Positions 44,649 through 53,136 of a stretch of DNA of 64,000 bases are shown piece after piece; position 1 is the stretch's first letter; each line of letters starts with the position of its first letter. The notes beneath the pieces were generated by a model. That model saw only the letters and a list, made by a program, of their open reading frames with translations, had not been told where the DNA came from and ran no database searches. The DNA lies in the NCBI RefSeq assembly GCF_963677065.1, contig NZ_OY781872.1, positions 1,235,419 to 1,299,418 on the forward strand, given 5' to 3'. Position numbers and translations under genes: made by a program. Source of the stretch: an uncultured Methanoregula sp. GTDB taxonomy: Archaea; Halobacteriota; Methanomicrobia; Methanomicrobiales; Methanospirillaceae.

Positions 44649-45104
44649 TCACCAGACCTCGGGGAATGCCATGTTGGTATAGATGTCCTCAAGCCGGGCC
44701 TTGTGGCTCCGCTCCATGTTTGCCAGCTGGGAGAAGAGCAACTGCGTCTCCGTGTCAGCAGCGGCGTTTGCAAACTGGGTATACATCTGCATGGCTTCGA
44801 GTTCCTTCTTGATGGCAAGGACCAGGCCGTCGAGCGGCTTTAAGTCCATGGTCAGTTTCGGCGACGGGAGTTCATCCCCGACCTTGTAGTCGTGGCCGGC
44901 AGCGAACTTGATCTTGCCGGCATCCTTTGAGAGGAATCCCTGGAGGAACTCCCGGTGTTTCTTCTCCTCTTCTGCAAGTTCTGCAAAGAGCGATTTCAGC
45001 GCCTTGTCCTTTACCTTGTCAGCAATGCTGCGGTAAAACGTGTAGGCCTCGACTTCCCTGTCGATAGCCGTGGAAATAATCTTTTTTGCATCTTCTGCTT
45101 TCAT
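44649..45104 (-). CDS. Ferritin-like (rubrerythrin-type) diiron protein
   Basis: Four-helix-bundle protein of 151 residues. Diiron ligand motifs are visible as EVEAYTFYRSIA with LAEEEKKHREF, and KELEAMQMYTQFA with NMERSHKARLE. It lacks the C-terminal rubredoxin domain of classical rubrerythrin. Such proteins remove peroxide or store iron in anaerobes. It starts 18 nt after fdhB behind a strong GGGAGGTG site, so it is part of the fdhAB operon and may protect the oxygen-sensitive enzyme. Confidence 0.87.
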   Translation of the reverse strand: MKAEDAKKIISTAIDREVEAYTFYRSIADKVKDKALKSLFAELAEEEKKHREFLQGFLSKDAGKIKFAAGHDYKVGDELPSPKLTMDLKPLDGLVLAIKKELEAMQMYTQFANAAADTETQLLFSQLANMERSHKARLEDIYTNMAFPEVW

Positions 45105-45122
45105 GAATACACCTCCCTTTTT

Positions 45123-46376
45123 TTAGTGTTCCTTTGCCGGGTTGAACACGTTCAGATAGATCATGTCGCTGCCGGTGTTGTGCAGCCGCGAGCGCTCGGC
45201 TTTCTCCTCTGCGTAAGCAAGGATCGGAAGCTCCATGCTGATACCCGGGGTGTGGCCGAACATCTTCTCGAGCTCGACCTGCTGGGCGTGCATGAAGAGC
45301 GCGTTCGGGATCTCGGCCGGGCAGAGTTCCTGGCACTGGCCGCAGTTCACGCAGGAGTCTGCGATATGGGCAAACCGGATCAGGTGGAACATGAAGTTCG
45401 GCGGAAGTTCGCCAGGCTTGACATATGCCGGGTTCTTGGTCGTGCAGTCAACGCAGTAGCAGATCGGGCAGGCCTCGATACAGGAATAACACTTGATGCA
45501 CCGGGAGGTCTCACTCATGATCTTCTTTAAGCGGTCCTTGCCTTCGCCAAGTCCTTCGAAGTCATGCTTGCGCCACTTGTCGCCGAGTTTCAGCATTGCG
45601 CCCTCGACTTTCCCGCGAATCTCAAGACCCTTGGGGCTCGCGGCCTCGGTTGCGAGGATACCAGTCTTGACTGCACCGGAGACCAGGTTTGCACCTTTCT
45701 CGGAGCAGACTTCCACGAACGTAGCTTTTCCGGCCTTCTCGCCGATGACGCCCCAGTTTCCGCAGGCAAGGTCTGCCTGCCGGGGAACTTTCATCTTGCA
45801 ACGGCGGCAGTTGGACCTGCGGCCATAGCCTGCCTCTTCGAGTTCGTCAACGGAGATGCCCTTGTGGCCACCCTCGTACTCGATGATGAACTGGCCCTTG
45901 TCGATCTCTTCCTTGTGGACAACGTTCGGGTCAACGCCGTACTTCTCGGCAATCATTTTGCGGGCAAGGACCGGGCTGACCGACCCGCCGCAGTTGACAC
46001 CGATCATGACGATGTTGTCGAGGTTGATCTGCTTCCTCTTGGCAAGTTCGTAGAATGCCATGGCGTCGCAGCCCTTGACGGTGACGCCGATCTTCATGGT
46101 TGCGGCGCCGTCCATGTACTTCTTGATGAGCTTGGGCAGGAGGAGCGTTCCGCAGTGAAGGGAACCGGCTGTCTTTGCAAGATCCTTGGGGTCGGATATC
46201 AGGACCGGCTGTGCATCGTAGAGGTCGGTTCCCTTGGTGATGACGAGAACGGCATCGACTGCCTTTGACTCAAGGGCGAATTTCCAGAGTGCGGTAACTG
46301 CGCCACCGAGTTCGGCTTTCTTCTTGATGTCAGCGTCGGTGGTCCATGCATAGAGCATATCGCCTTTCTTTGCCAT
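45123..46376 (-). CDS. fdhB: Formate dehydrogenase beta subunit (F420-linked)
   Basis: Protein of 417 residues of the FrhB/FdhB family that binds FAD, [4Fe-4S] clusters and coenzyme F420. It has the N-terminal cluster region (CGTLLLPK), GVNCGGS, and the central NCRRCKMKVPRQADLACGNWGV. The C-terminal ferredoxin part has CIKCYSCIEACPICYC and CVNCGQCQELCP. It passes electrons from the FdhA active site to F420 or to heterodisulfide reductase. It starts one base after the fdhA stop. Confidence 0.95.
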   Translation of the reverse strand: MAKKGDMLYAWTTDADIKKKAELGGAVTALWKFALESKAVDAVLVITKGTDLYDAQPVLISDPKDLAKTAGSLHCGTLLLPKLIKKYMDGAATMKIGVTVKGCDAMAFYELAKRKQINLDNIVMIGVNCGGSVSPVLARKMIAEKYGVDPNVVHKEEIDKGQFIIEYEGGHKGISVDELEEAGYGRRSNCRRCKMKVPRQADLACGNWGVIGEKAGKATFVEVCSEKGANLVSGAVKTGILATEAASPKGLEIRGKVEGAMLKLGDKWRKHDFEGLGEGKDRLKKIMSETSRCIKCYSCIEACPICYCVDCTTKNPAYVKPGELPPNFMFHLIRFAHIADSCVNCGQCQELCPAEIPNALFMHAQQVELEKMFGHTPGISMELPILAYAEEKAERSRLHNTGSDMIYLNVFNPAKEH

Positions 46377-46377
46377 T

Positions 46378-48438
46378 TCAGGCCTCCTTGATCTTCTCTA
46401 TTTTACAGGCACAGGCCTTGAATTCGGGGATCTTTGCAACCGGGTCAAGCGCATTGTGTGTCAGGATATTTGCTGCACATTCCACGAAATGGAACGGGAT
46501 GAAAACAACGCCCTTCTTGATGTCTTTCGTGATCCGGATGCCAATCGTGATCTCCCCGCGGCGGGAGATTGCCCGGACCATTTCCTTGTCCTTGACGTTC
46601 AGTTCTTTTGCATCCTCGGGATTGATCTCGAACCATCCCGTGGGCTCTTCGCGCTCAAGGCTCGGGGAACGGCGGGTCATTGAGCCGGTGTGCCAGTGCC
46701 AGATGCAGCGGCCGGTGGTCAGGAGAAGCGGGTACTCCTTGTCCGGAACTTCTGCCGGCGGTTTCCACTCGATCGGGGTGAAGATACCCAGGCCGTCGGG
46801 GTGTGAGAACTTCTCCTTGTGGAGGATGGGGGTTCCCGGGTGCTCCTTTGTGGGGCAGGGCCAGTGGAGGGCTTCGGGCTTCTCGAGCCGGGCATAGTCC
46901 ATGCCGCCATAGGAAGGGGTGACCTTTGCGATCTCCGTGAAGATCTCTTCTGCACTCTTGTACGGGAACTGCTTCTCGTATCCCATTGCCTTTGCAATGT
47001 CGCAGATGATCTGCCAGTCAACCCGTGCCTCGCCGGGCGGGTCCTGTGCCTTTCTCCACTTCTGGACACGGCGTTCGGTCGAAGTCTGGGTCCCGTCCTT
47101 TTCTGCAAAGCAGGTTGCCGGGAGTACAACATGAGCAAGCTGGGCAGTCTCGGTTAAGAAGATGTCCTGCACGACAATGAACTCTGCATTCCTGAGTCCC
47201 TTCTCCACGTGATGGAGGTCAGGATCGGAGAGCATCGGGTTCTCGCCCATGATGTAGACCGCCTTGACCTTGCCGGGCTCATCTGCAAGGGTATTGATGA
47301 GCGTGGTGACCGTCAGGCCGACTTTGCCCTCGGCAATCTGGCAGCCCCAGGCATCTTCCATCTTCTTCTTCATCTCGGGAACCAGTACCGACTGGTACCC
47401 TGAGTACACGTTTGCAAGGGCTCCCATGTCGCAGGCGCCCTGCACATTGTTCTGGCCACGCAGTGCGCAGATGCCGGTTCCGGGTCTTCCGAGGTTGCCG
47501 GTCAACATCTGGAGATTTGCAACCGACTTGACGTTGTCGACACCGGTTGTGTGCTGGGTGATACCCATCGAGTAGAGAACCGCTGACTGGCCGGATTTGC
47601 CGAACCATTCTGCTGCGGTGATGATGTCGGCTGCGGGGACACCGGTGATCTTCGAGACGTTCTCGGGGCTGTAGGCATCCTTCATCACGACTTCTTTGAC
47701 CTTCTCGAAATCTTTCGTCCGGTTCTTGATGAAGTCCTTGTTCTCCCAGCCGTTCTTGAGGATCAGCTGCATGAAGCAGTTCAGTAACGCCACATCGGTA
47801 CCTGAGTAGAACTGCAGGTGCAGGTCGGCTATCTTCCCGGTCGGCGTGAGCCGCGGGTCGGCGTAGATGATCTTTGCACCCTTCATCTTCGCCTGCATGA
47901 TGCGGCGACCTATCAGCGGGTGCTGCTCGAATGTATTGGTACCGATGACCAGGAGGCACTTTGATTCGGCAATATCCGCAATCGACTGGGTCATTGCACC
48001 GGACCCGAATGCACCGGCGAGGCCAACGACCGTGGACGCATGGCAGAGCCGGGCGCAGTGGTCGATGTTCGGCGTCTTCATGACCGCACGGGCAAACTTC
48101 TGCATCAGGTAGTTCTCTTCATTGGAGACCCGGGCCGATGCAAGGCAGGCCATCTCTTCGCCCTTGTAGGACTTGAATTTCTGGGCGATCAGTTTGAGTG
48201 CTTCGTCCCAGCTGGCTTCGACAAACTTGCCATCCTTCTTGATGAGGGGCTTTGTCAGCCGCTCCGGGTTGTTTACAAATTCCCAGGCATAGTTCCCCTT
48301 GGGGCAGAGCTTTCCTTCATTGACCGGATTGCGCTGCCAGGGCTGGACGCCGACAACCTTCTTGTCCTTGACAACAAGATTGAAGCCGCACCCGGTCCCG
48401 CAATACGGACACGTTGTTGGTACATACCTGAATTCCAT
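46378..48438 (-). CDS. fdhA: Formate dehydrogenase alpha subunit
   Basis: Molybdopterin-containing catalytic subunit (686 residues) that oxidises formate to CO2, supplying methanogenesis from formate. The N-terminal cluster motif is TTCPYCGTGCGFNL. The active-site residue is a Cys in CARLCHASTVVG (selenocysteine in some relatives), followed by the catalytic His. Pterin-binding parts include GTNTFEQHPLIGRRI and the C-terminal domain with LTTGRCIWHWHTGSMTRR. The ATG at 48438 has AGGTG upstream. It lies in the operon fdhA-fdhB-ferritin-like. Confidence 0.96.
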   Translation of the reverse strand: MEFRYVPTTCPYCGTGCGFNLVVKDKKVVGVQPWQRNPVNEGKLCPKGNYAWEFVNNPERLTKPLIKKDGKFVEASWDEALKLIAQKFKSYKGEEMACLASARVSNEENYLMQKFARAVMKTPNIDHCARLCHASTVVGLAGAFGSGAMTQSIADIAESKCLLVIGTNTFEQHPLIGRRIMQAKMKGAKIIYADPRLTPTGKIADLHLQFYSGTDVALLNCFMQLILKNGWENKDFIKNRTKDFEKVKEVVMKDAYSPENVSKITGVPAADIITAAEWFGKSGQSAVLYSMGITQHTTGVDNVKSVANLQMLTGNLGRPGTGICALRGQNNVQGACDMGALANVYSGYQSVLVPEMKKKMEDAWGCQIAEGKVGLTVTTLINTLADEPGKVKAVYIMGENPMLSDPDLHHVEKGLRNAEFIVVQDIFLTETAQLAHVVLPATCFAEKDGTQTSTERRVQKWRKAQDPPGEARVDWQIICDIAKAMGYEKQFPYKSAEEIFTEIAKVTPSYGGMDYARLEKPEALHWPCPTKEHPGTPILHKEKFSHPDGLGIFTPIEWKPPAEVPDKEYPLLLTTGRCIWHWHTGSMTRRSPSLEREEPTGWFEINPEDAKELNVKDKEMVRAISRRGEITIGIRITKDIKKGVVFIPFHFVECAANILTHNALDPVAKIPEFKACACKIEKIKEA

Positions 48439-48721
48439 GGTTATACACACCTCTTGAATAATGACGGGTCTGGCTGAACGCTATTTAAGGATAGTGTATT
48501 TTTTGTAAAAAATGTCGATTAAGTGGGGGTAAGGGACGGATCGCACGAAAAAGGTAACCGGATTTTATAAACTACAGGGTTTTACAGAATTTTTGAAAGT
48601 AAATACAAATGGTTTACTCCATCTTATTGCAGGTTCCGGCCGCGCATGGATAATCATACGACGATAAAATGGCCGGCCTCCTGCGTTTTCCGGTAGTCAT
48701 CCAAGCGTTCAATACTCTGTT
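48439..48721. promoter_or_regulatory. fdh promoter region
   Basis: AT-rich DNA of about 280 bp between tupC and fdhA. On the minus strand CTTAAATAGC near 48478-48488 is the best TATA candidate, about 45 nt before the fdhA start. Several T/A runs (48490-48515) lie further upstream. No clear inverted repeat was seen. Confidence 0.4.
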
Positions 48722-49840
48722 TCATCTGTCACGGGTCTTTGCCGGGTCCCTGCTGTCCCCCTCGTCAGGCAATACATGGATTGCCGTTGCCTTCACCCCG
48801 GCAAGGACGCTGGTTCCGACAGCCAGCCCGAGATCCGTGCAGGACCGGCGGGTGATGAGGGCGACCAGGATAAACCCGCAGTCCACGCTGACGCGGACAA
48901 ACGGGCCGGAGGGGACTATCTTGGATATCCGGCCGGTGATCCGGTTCCGCATGCTGCTTTTTTCGGAAAGTGTACCGGCCGGGGCGATGGTCACTTCTTC
49001 CGGACGGATACAGAGAGCGACCTTCTGCCCCTCTTCACATTCCGTAAGTGCTTCAAAGCAGGTCTCCCCCACCCGTATCAGGGCGTGTCCATCACGGTTC
49101 TCGATCACCTTTCCCCCGGAAATGGCCTCGATGCCCACGAACCGGGCGATCTCCCTGCCTTTTGGCTGGTAGAAGATCTCGCCCGCCCCTCCCACCTGGA
49201 CGAGCCGGCCATCCATGATCACGCCGATCCGGTCGGCGAGCCGCTGCCCCTGGGCCATGTCGTGGGTGGACAGGATGATGGTGGTTCTGAACTTCTTGCG
49301 GATCCGGAGGACGAGATCCTCGATAAGCTCGGACGAGACCGGATCGAGGTTTGCAGTCGGCTCATCGAGCAGGAGCACTTCGGGCCGGGTCACCATGGCC
49401 CTTGCTATTGCCACCCGCTGCATCTCGCCACCGGAGAGGGTCGTTGCCATGCGGCCTTCAAACCCCGGGAGGCCAACCAGTTCAAGGGCTTCCTGCACCC
49501 GCCCGGCAATCTCTGTTCTTTGCACCTTGCGGAACTCAAGACCGAAGGCAATGTTCTTTGCAACCGTTGTGTTCAGCACGGCCGGTTTCTGGAAGACCAT
49601 ACCGATGCGGCGCCGGATTGCAAGCCTGCCGGCTTTTGTTGTTGCTGTATCCATCCCGTCAAAGAATATTTTCCCGGAACTCGGGATATCGAGGAGATCG
49701 AGTAAGCGGATGACCGTTGTCTTCCCGCTCCCGCTGGGGCCGATAAGGGTGAAGATCTCTCCCTTTTTGGTCTCGAACGAGATATCCCGGATCGTCTCCC
49801 GGGCGCCGAACTTCCTTGTGACCTGATCGAGCCGTATCAT
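48722..49840 (-). CDS. tupC: Tungstate ABC transporter ATP-binding protein
   Basis: ATPase of 372 residues that drives oxyanion uptake. Walker A is GPSGSGKTT, the signature LSGGEMQRVAIARA, Walker B VLLLDEPTANLD, and the switch His is in STHDMAQG. A C-terminal extension with oxyanion/TOBE-like strands (IRPEEVTIAP, RITGRISKIV, GVKATAIHVLPDE) may sense tungstate or molybdate. The start overlaps the permease stop (ATGA). The partner genes tupB and tupA are upstream. Confidence 0.9.
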   Translation of the reverse strand: MIRLDQVTRKFGARETIRDISFETKKGEIFTLIGPSGSGKTTVIRLLDLLDIPSSGKIFFDGMDTATTKAGRLAIRRRIGMVFQKPAVLNTTVAKNIAFGLEFRKVQRTEIAGRVQEALELVGLPGFEGRMATTLSGGEMQRVAIARAMVTRPEVLLLDEPTANLDPVSSELIEDLVLRIRKKFRTTIILSTHDMAQGQRLADRIGVIMDGRLVQVGGAGEIFYQPKGREIARFVGIEAISGGKVIENRDGHALIRVGETCFEALTECEEGQKVALCIRPEEVTIAPAGTLSEKSSMRNRITGRISKIVPSGPFVRVSVDCGFILVALITRRSCTDLGLAVGTSVLAGVKATAIHVLPDEGDSRDPAKTRDR

Positions 49841-50565
49841 TCGCGGGGACCCCCGCTAATCCGCTGCATATCCACCGACATCCCTGCCGTGATCAGGTTC
49901 AGGGAGAGAACAACGAGCAGGGCAACCAGGAGGAGGATGATCCCAAGGGCAATGGAGAGACCGAAATCCCCCATACCGGTCTCAAGGGTGATGGCGGTTG
50001 TCAGGACCCGGGTGTGGCCCCGGATATTGCCGCCGATCATCATCGCAACCCCGACCTCGGCGATTGCACGCCCGAACCCAAAGACAACCGCACTCAGGAT
50101 GGCGTACCGGGCCTCCTTGAGGATCTCCCATATCTTCTGGAAGGAATCTGCTCCCAGGGCGATCAGGGTATCGCTGATGCTCTTGTCTATCCCGCCAAGG
50201 GCCGAGATGACAAGTCCCGTCATGATGGGGATGATGAGGACCATCTGCCCGAGGATCATTCCCTGCGGGGTGAAGAGAAGCCCGAGAAAACCCAGGGGGC
50301 CGCTCCGGGAGATGAGCAGGTAGATGACAAGGCCGACAACTACGGTCGGGACCGAGTAGAGGGTCTGGATGAGGATGATGAGCGCCCGCTTTCCCCGGAA
50401 CTCGTTGAAATGGATGAGGCTCCCAAGCGGGATGGCAACAAGGGCTGCGAGGATTGTTGCCGAGAGGGAGATGTACAGGGAGAGGAGGGCGATCTGCATG
50501 ACCTCGGGATTTAAGGTGACGATGAGATCGATTGCCTGTATGATGCCTGCCGATATGTCGCCCAA
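49837..50565 (-). CDS. tupB: Tungstate ABC transporter permease
   Basis: Membrane subunit of 242 residues with about five helices. The coupling loop that contacts the ATPase is in the segment LIALGADSFQKIWEILKEA, and the pattern VFGFGRAIAEVGVAMMIGGN is typical of the tungstate/molybdate permeases. It translates into tupC through a four-base overlap. A 175-nt gap separates it from tupA, so an internal promoter or mRNA processing site is possible. Confidence 0.9.
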   Translation of the reverse strand: MGDISAGIIQAIDLIVTLNPEVMQIALLSLYISLSATILAALVAIPLGSLIHFNEFRGKRALIILIQTLYSVPTVVVGLVIYLLISRSGPLGFLGLLFTPQGMILGQMVLIIPIMTGLVISALGGIDKSISDTLIALGADSFQKIWEILKEARYAILSAVVFGFGRAIAEVGVAMMIGGNIRGHTRVLTTAITLETGMGDFGLSIALGIILLLVALLVVLSLNLITAGMSVDMQRISGGPRE

Positions 50566-50740
50566 CCCTGTCCACTCCCGGATGTACCTATCCCGCGTTC
50601 ATCTGCCGGATGATCAGAAGACCCGGCTCTTCAACCAACGTTTCTTTCTTTTCATTATAGTTAATGAGATGCTCCGGGCAGGGCACGCGTACCCCGATGA
50701 ACAGCTCTCTTCCGGCTCTCATTGGCTAAAAAAAGGGGGA

Positions 50741-51820
50741 TTACTTTGTACTGGCTGCTGCCGAGGTTGCCGCGGTTGCTGCAGCAGTGGTTGCTGCTGG
50801 TGCGGGAGCAGGAGCCATATCGGTTGCGGGGGTCGTGTGATCCCCGACATATCCTGCCGGTGCAGTCGGGACGGTGACACTCATCGGGATGAAGAGGGCT
50901 TTGCCGTACTTGTCAACACCATAGTTGCCGATAGCAGTCTGGGTGTCCGGTGCGATTAGGAAGTTGACGAAGTTGTTCGCCATCTGGATCTTGTCGGCCG
51001 GCTGCTTGTCGTTGTACACGGTCATGACGCTGTAGATGTTCAGGAGGCTTGCACCATTGCTGATGATCGGGACGAGGTTTAAGTCCTTCTTGTAGGCAAG
51101 GTACGTGCCTTCATCGGTCAGGGCATATGCTCCCTTCTCGCTTGCCATCTGGAGGGTCTCTCCCATGCCCTTGCCGGCCTCTACATACCAGTCACCGGAC
51201 TTCTCAATCCCTGCGGTGTAGTTGTACTTGGCATTGGACCAGATCTTCTGCTCGGCAGTGTGGGTTCCAGAAGCATCCCCGCGGGAGATGAAGGCCACCT
51301 TTGCGGTCTTGTTCATGCCCTTCAGGTAAAGTGTCGTGAAGGCATTCTCAGGAGTCATGCCCTTGATGCCTGCCGGGTCATCGGCCGGGCCGACAATCAC
51401 GAACGAGTTGGATGCGAACGAGCGCCGGTTGATACCATTGCCGCTGTTCATGAAGGCGAGTTCCTGGCTCGGGGAGTGCACGAGCAGGACATCTGCATCG
51501 CCTTTCTTGGCAAGCTCGATCGCCTTGCCGGTACCCTGCGAAGTGATCTTCAGCGTGACATTGTACTGTTTCTCGAACATCGGCTGGAGATAGTCGAGAA
51601 GTTTGGTGTCGTACAGGCTCGTTGTCGTTGCAATAACGAGGGTCTTCTGGCCGCTGTCCGTTACTGTCGGGGTTACCGCAGCAGTTCCGGCTGCTGCAGG
51701 GGCAGCAGTGGTTGCCGCGGGCGTTGTTGCCGGGGAACTGGTACATCCTGCTATGAAGACTGTCAGGCACAGGACTGCAATGATACCTGCAGTCAATCCG
51801 AATTGCACACTCTTTTTCAT
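50741..51820 (-). CDS. tupA: Tungstate-binding lipoprotein
   Basis: Extracellular substrate-binding protein of 359 residues. A signal peptide with lipobox (VFIAGCTSS) anchors it to the membrane. The TupA ligand motifs are present: IATTTSLYDTKLLDYLQP at the start of the mature domain, GDADVLLVHSPSQE, and SRGDASGTHTAEQKIW. This is the TupA rather than the WtpA type. The C-terminus is an unusual Ala/Pro/Thr-rich tail of about 30 residues, and the segment after the lipobox is also Ala/Thr-rich; both are probably flexible linkers. Confidence 0.92.
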   Translation of the reverse strand: MKKSVQFGLTAGIIAVLCLTVFIAGCTSSPATTPAATTAAPAAAGTAAVTPTVTDSGQKTLVIATTTSLYDTKLLDYLQPMFEKQYNVTLKITSQGTGKAIELAKKGDADVLLVHSPSQELAFMNSGNGINRRSFASNSFVIVGPADDPAGIKGMTPENAFTTLYLKGMNKTAKVAFISRGDASGTHTAEQKIWSNAKYNYTAGIEKSGDWYVEAGKGMGETLQMASEKGAYALTDEGTYLAYKKDLNLVPIISNGASLLNIYSVMTVYNDKQPADKIQMANNFVNFLIAPDTQTAIGNYGVDKYGKALFIPMSVTVPTAPAGYVGDHTTPATDMAPAPAPAATTAAATAATSAAASTK

Positions 51821-51890
51821 AATATGACCGGCATAACGTTACGGCGGGTAATAATTGAATGTTTCTTTTTATATTATGTTTAAAAAAATG

Positions 51891-51921
51891 GTTAATCAGC
51901 TGATAACCAACTGATAATCAA
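51891..51921. promoter_or_regulatory. Candidate regulatory site upstream of tupA
   Basis: ATCAGCTGAT (51895-51904) is a 10-bp palindrome inside the near-palindrome GGTTAATCAGCTGATAACC. A second CTGATAATC follows directly (51911-51919). On the minus strand, ATAATATAAAAAG (about 51866-51878) is the probable TATA box of tupA, so the repeat lies just upstream of it, where a metal-sensing regulator could act. Confidence 0.45.
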
Positions 51922-52005
51922 ATGGTTTTCAAAATTTTTTATTGACTTGATACTATTGTTAACTGCATGCGAAACGCAGGAGCGTTTCCTTATAAAAACC
52001 GGCAA

Positions 52006-52344
52006 TCAGCACTTTTTGATCAAGGCAGAGAATATCTCAGGCCCGAGTATTTCCTGCATCTCACCGGCGTAATGATCCTGCAGGATCTGCAATAGTTTAC
52101 GGCTTCCTTTGTCCGTTGTAAGGACGCCCACGCGTTCTGCGCGGGTGATGAGGTCTTCTTCTTCCATCATGGCAAAATAGGGAAGGATGTAGTAATGGGG
52201 AACCTCGAGGAATTCCGCCAGCCGCCGTGTTGTGGGGAATTTGATCCTGATCGCATTTTCCGCAAACGTCAGGGATATCGATCGCTCCTGTATCTGGATG
52301 CGGATTGCCGCATCGAAGAGGATATCAATCGAGAGTGCCGCCAT
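52006..52344 (-). CDS. Putative winged-helix protein
   Basis: Protein of 112 residues. The middle part reads like a winged helix: FPTTRRLAEFLEVPHYYIL as the recognition pair, EEEDLITRAERVGVLTTDKG as the wing. A helical C-terminus follows (LLQILQDHYAGEMQEIL). It has no membrane segment. It is upstream of tupA on the same strand with a 185-nt gap, and could regulate the tungstate genes, but it has no known family that I can name. Confidence 0.55.
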   Translation of the reverse strand: MAALSIDILFDAAIRIQIQERSISLTFAENAIRIKFPTTRRLAEFLEVPHYYILPYFAMMEEEDLITRAERVGVLTTDKGSRKLLQILQDHYAGEMQEILGPEIFSALIKKC

Positions 52345-52800
52345 TTTAGATTTCCTGTACCTGATTGGGCGTGACGGACTAAAATAATATCACTCCCCGG
52401 AGATGCCGGGCCGGGACTGGAAATGTGCGGATTTCTCTCCCGGAAACCCCCCTCCCGGCCCACCGGCCGATCTCCCCTCCGGGAAAAAGCCGGGACATCG
52501 ATCCAATAGGCAATAAAAAGGTTTTATTTGGAGGCAGAATTCCCCCTCAAATGGATAAAATACGGTCAATTAACCCCATTCCAGATTCAGTGTGCTATAA
52601 TTCGCAAAAAAACGCGACCCTCCAAAAACCGTATTTTCAAATCGGGCCCGGATTGGCAAACGGGGTGTTTTAATGGGATATTTGGTTGCGGGCGATCCCA
52701 GGTCAAAGGGAGTCCAAGGACTATGTGAAAAGCAGAATAAACCGGCAATATCCGACCGTGAGGCTTTGCTCCACCGGCAGGGTTACGGGAAAAAAAGAGA
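52345..52800. other. Intergenic region, nothing recognised
   Basis: About 456 bp without a credible gene. Frames open here are short and have the composition of shadow frames. At 52380-52395 the minus strand reads GATATTATTTTAG, a possible promoter for the winged-helix gene. I see no repeat, tRNA or hairpin of note. Confidence 0.5.
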
Positions 52801-53004
52801 TTATTTCTTCTTCTTGTGGTCGTCGGCAACGGGTTTCATGTACACGATCTCCGCACCAACGTCTTTTGCAATCTGCTCGATCTCGAACTTCCGGAAATGA
52901 GTGGCCGCGATCTGGATCTCGCCCCCGGTCACTGCAACGATCCGGTACTTCGGCGACTCGACACCTTCGCCGACTTTCTGGCGTTCACGAATGTAGATCT
53001 TCAT
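52801..53004 (-). CDS. Small conserved-type protein, divergent from Mo storage homologue
   Basis: Protein of 67 residues (MKIYIRERQKVGEGV at the start, VADDHKKKK at the end). The ATG at 53004 has GGAG at a 7-nt distance; the longer open frame upstream is spurious. The pattern is two strands (YRIVAVTGGEIQIAATHFRK) followed by a helix (FEIEQIAKDVGAEIVYM). No family is recognised. It is divergent from the molybdenum-storage-like gene and may share its regulatory palindrome. Confidence 0.6.
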   Translation of the reverse strand: MKIYIRERQKVGEGVESPKYRIVAVTGGEIQIAATHFRKFEIEQIAKDVGAEIVYMKPVADDHKKKK

Positions 53005-53072
53005 ACATAATCTCCTGCCAGTCACCGGGTGGCATACCGCTGACCTGTGGTCTGCCGGGGTGATGGCCCTGA

Positions 53073-53088
53073 TATACCAATTGGTATA
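53073..53088. promoter_or_regulatory. Perfect 16-bp palindrome upstream of the Mo-storage-like gene
   Basis: TATACCAATTGGTATA is perfectly symmetric. A TATA-like ACTTTATACTTTA follows at 53092-53104, and the gene starts at 53137. The palindrome lies just upstream of the TATA box on the plus strand and 69 nt before the divergent 67-codon gene. It is probably an operator. Confidence 0.65.
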
Positions 53089-53136
53089 CAAGACTTTATA
53101 CTTTACCATTGCAGTATTGGGAATGAGTGTGTCACT

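Noticed and set aside
52425..52673. Open frame of 82 codons between tupA-side and storage-protein genes
   Set aside because: No ribosome-binding site and a composition typical of non-coding GC-rich DNA.
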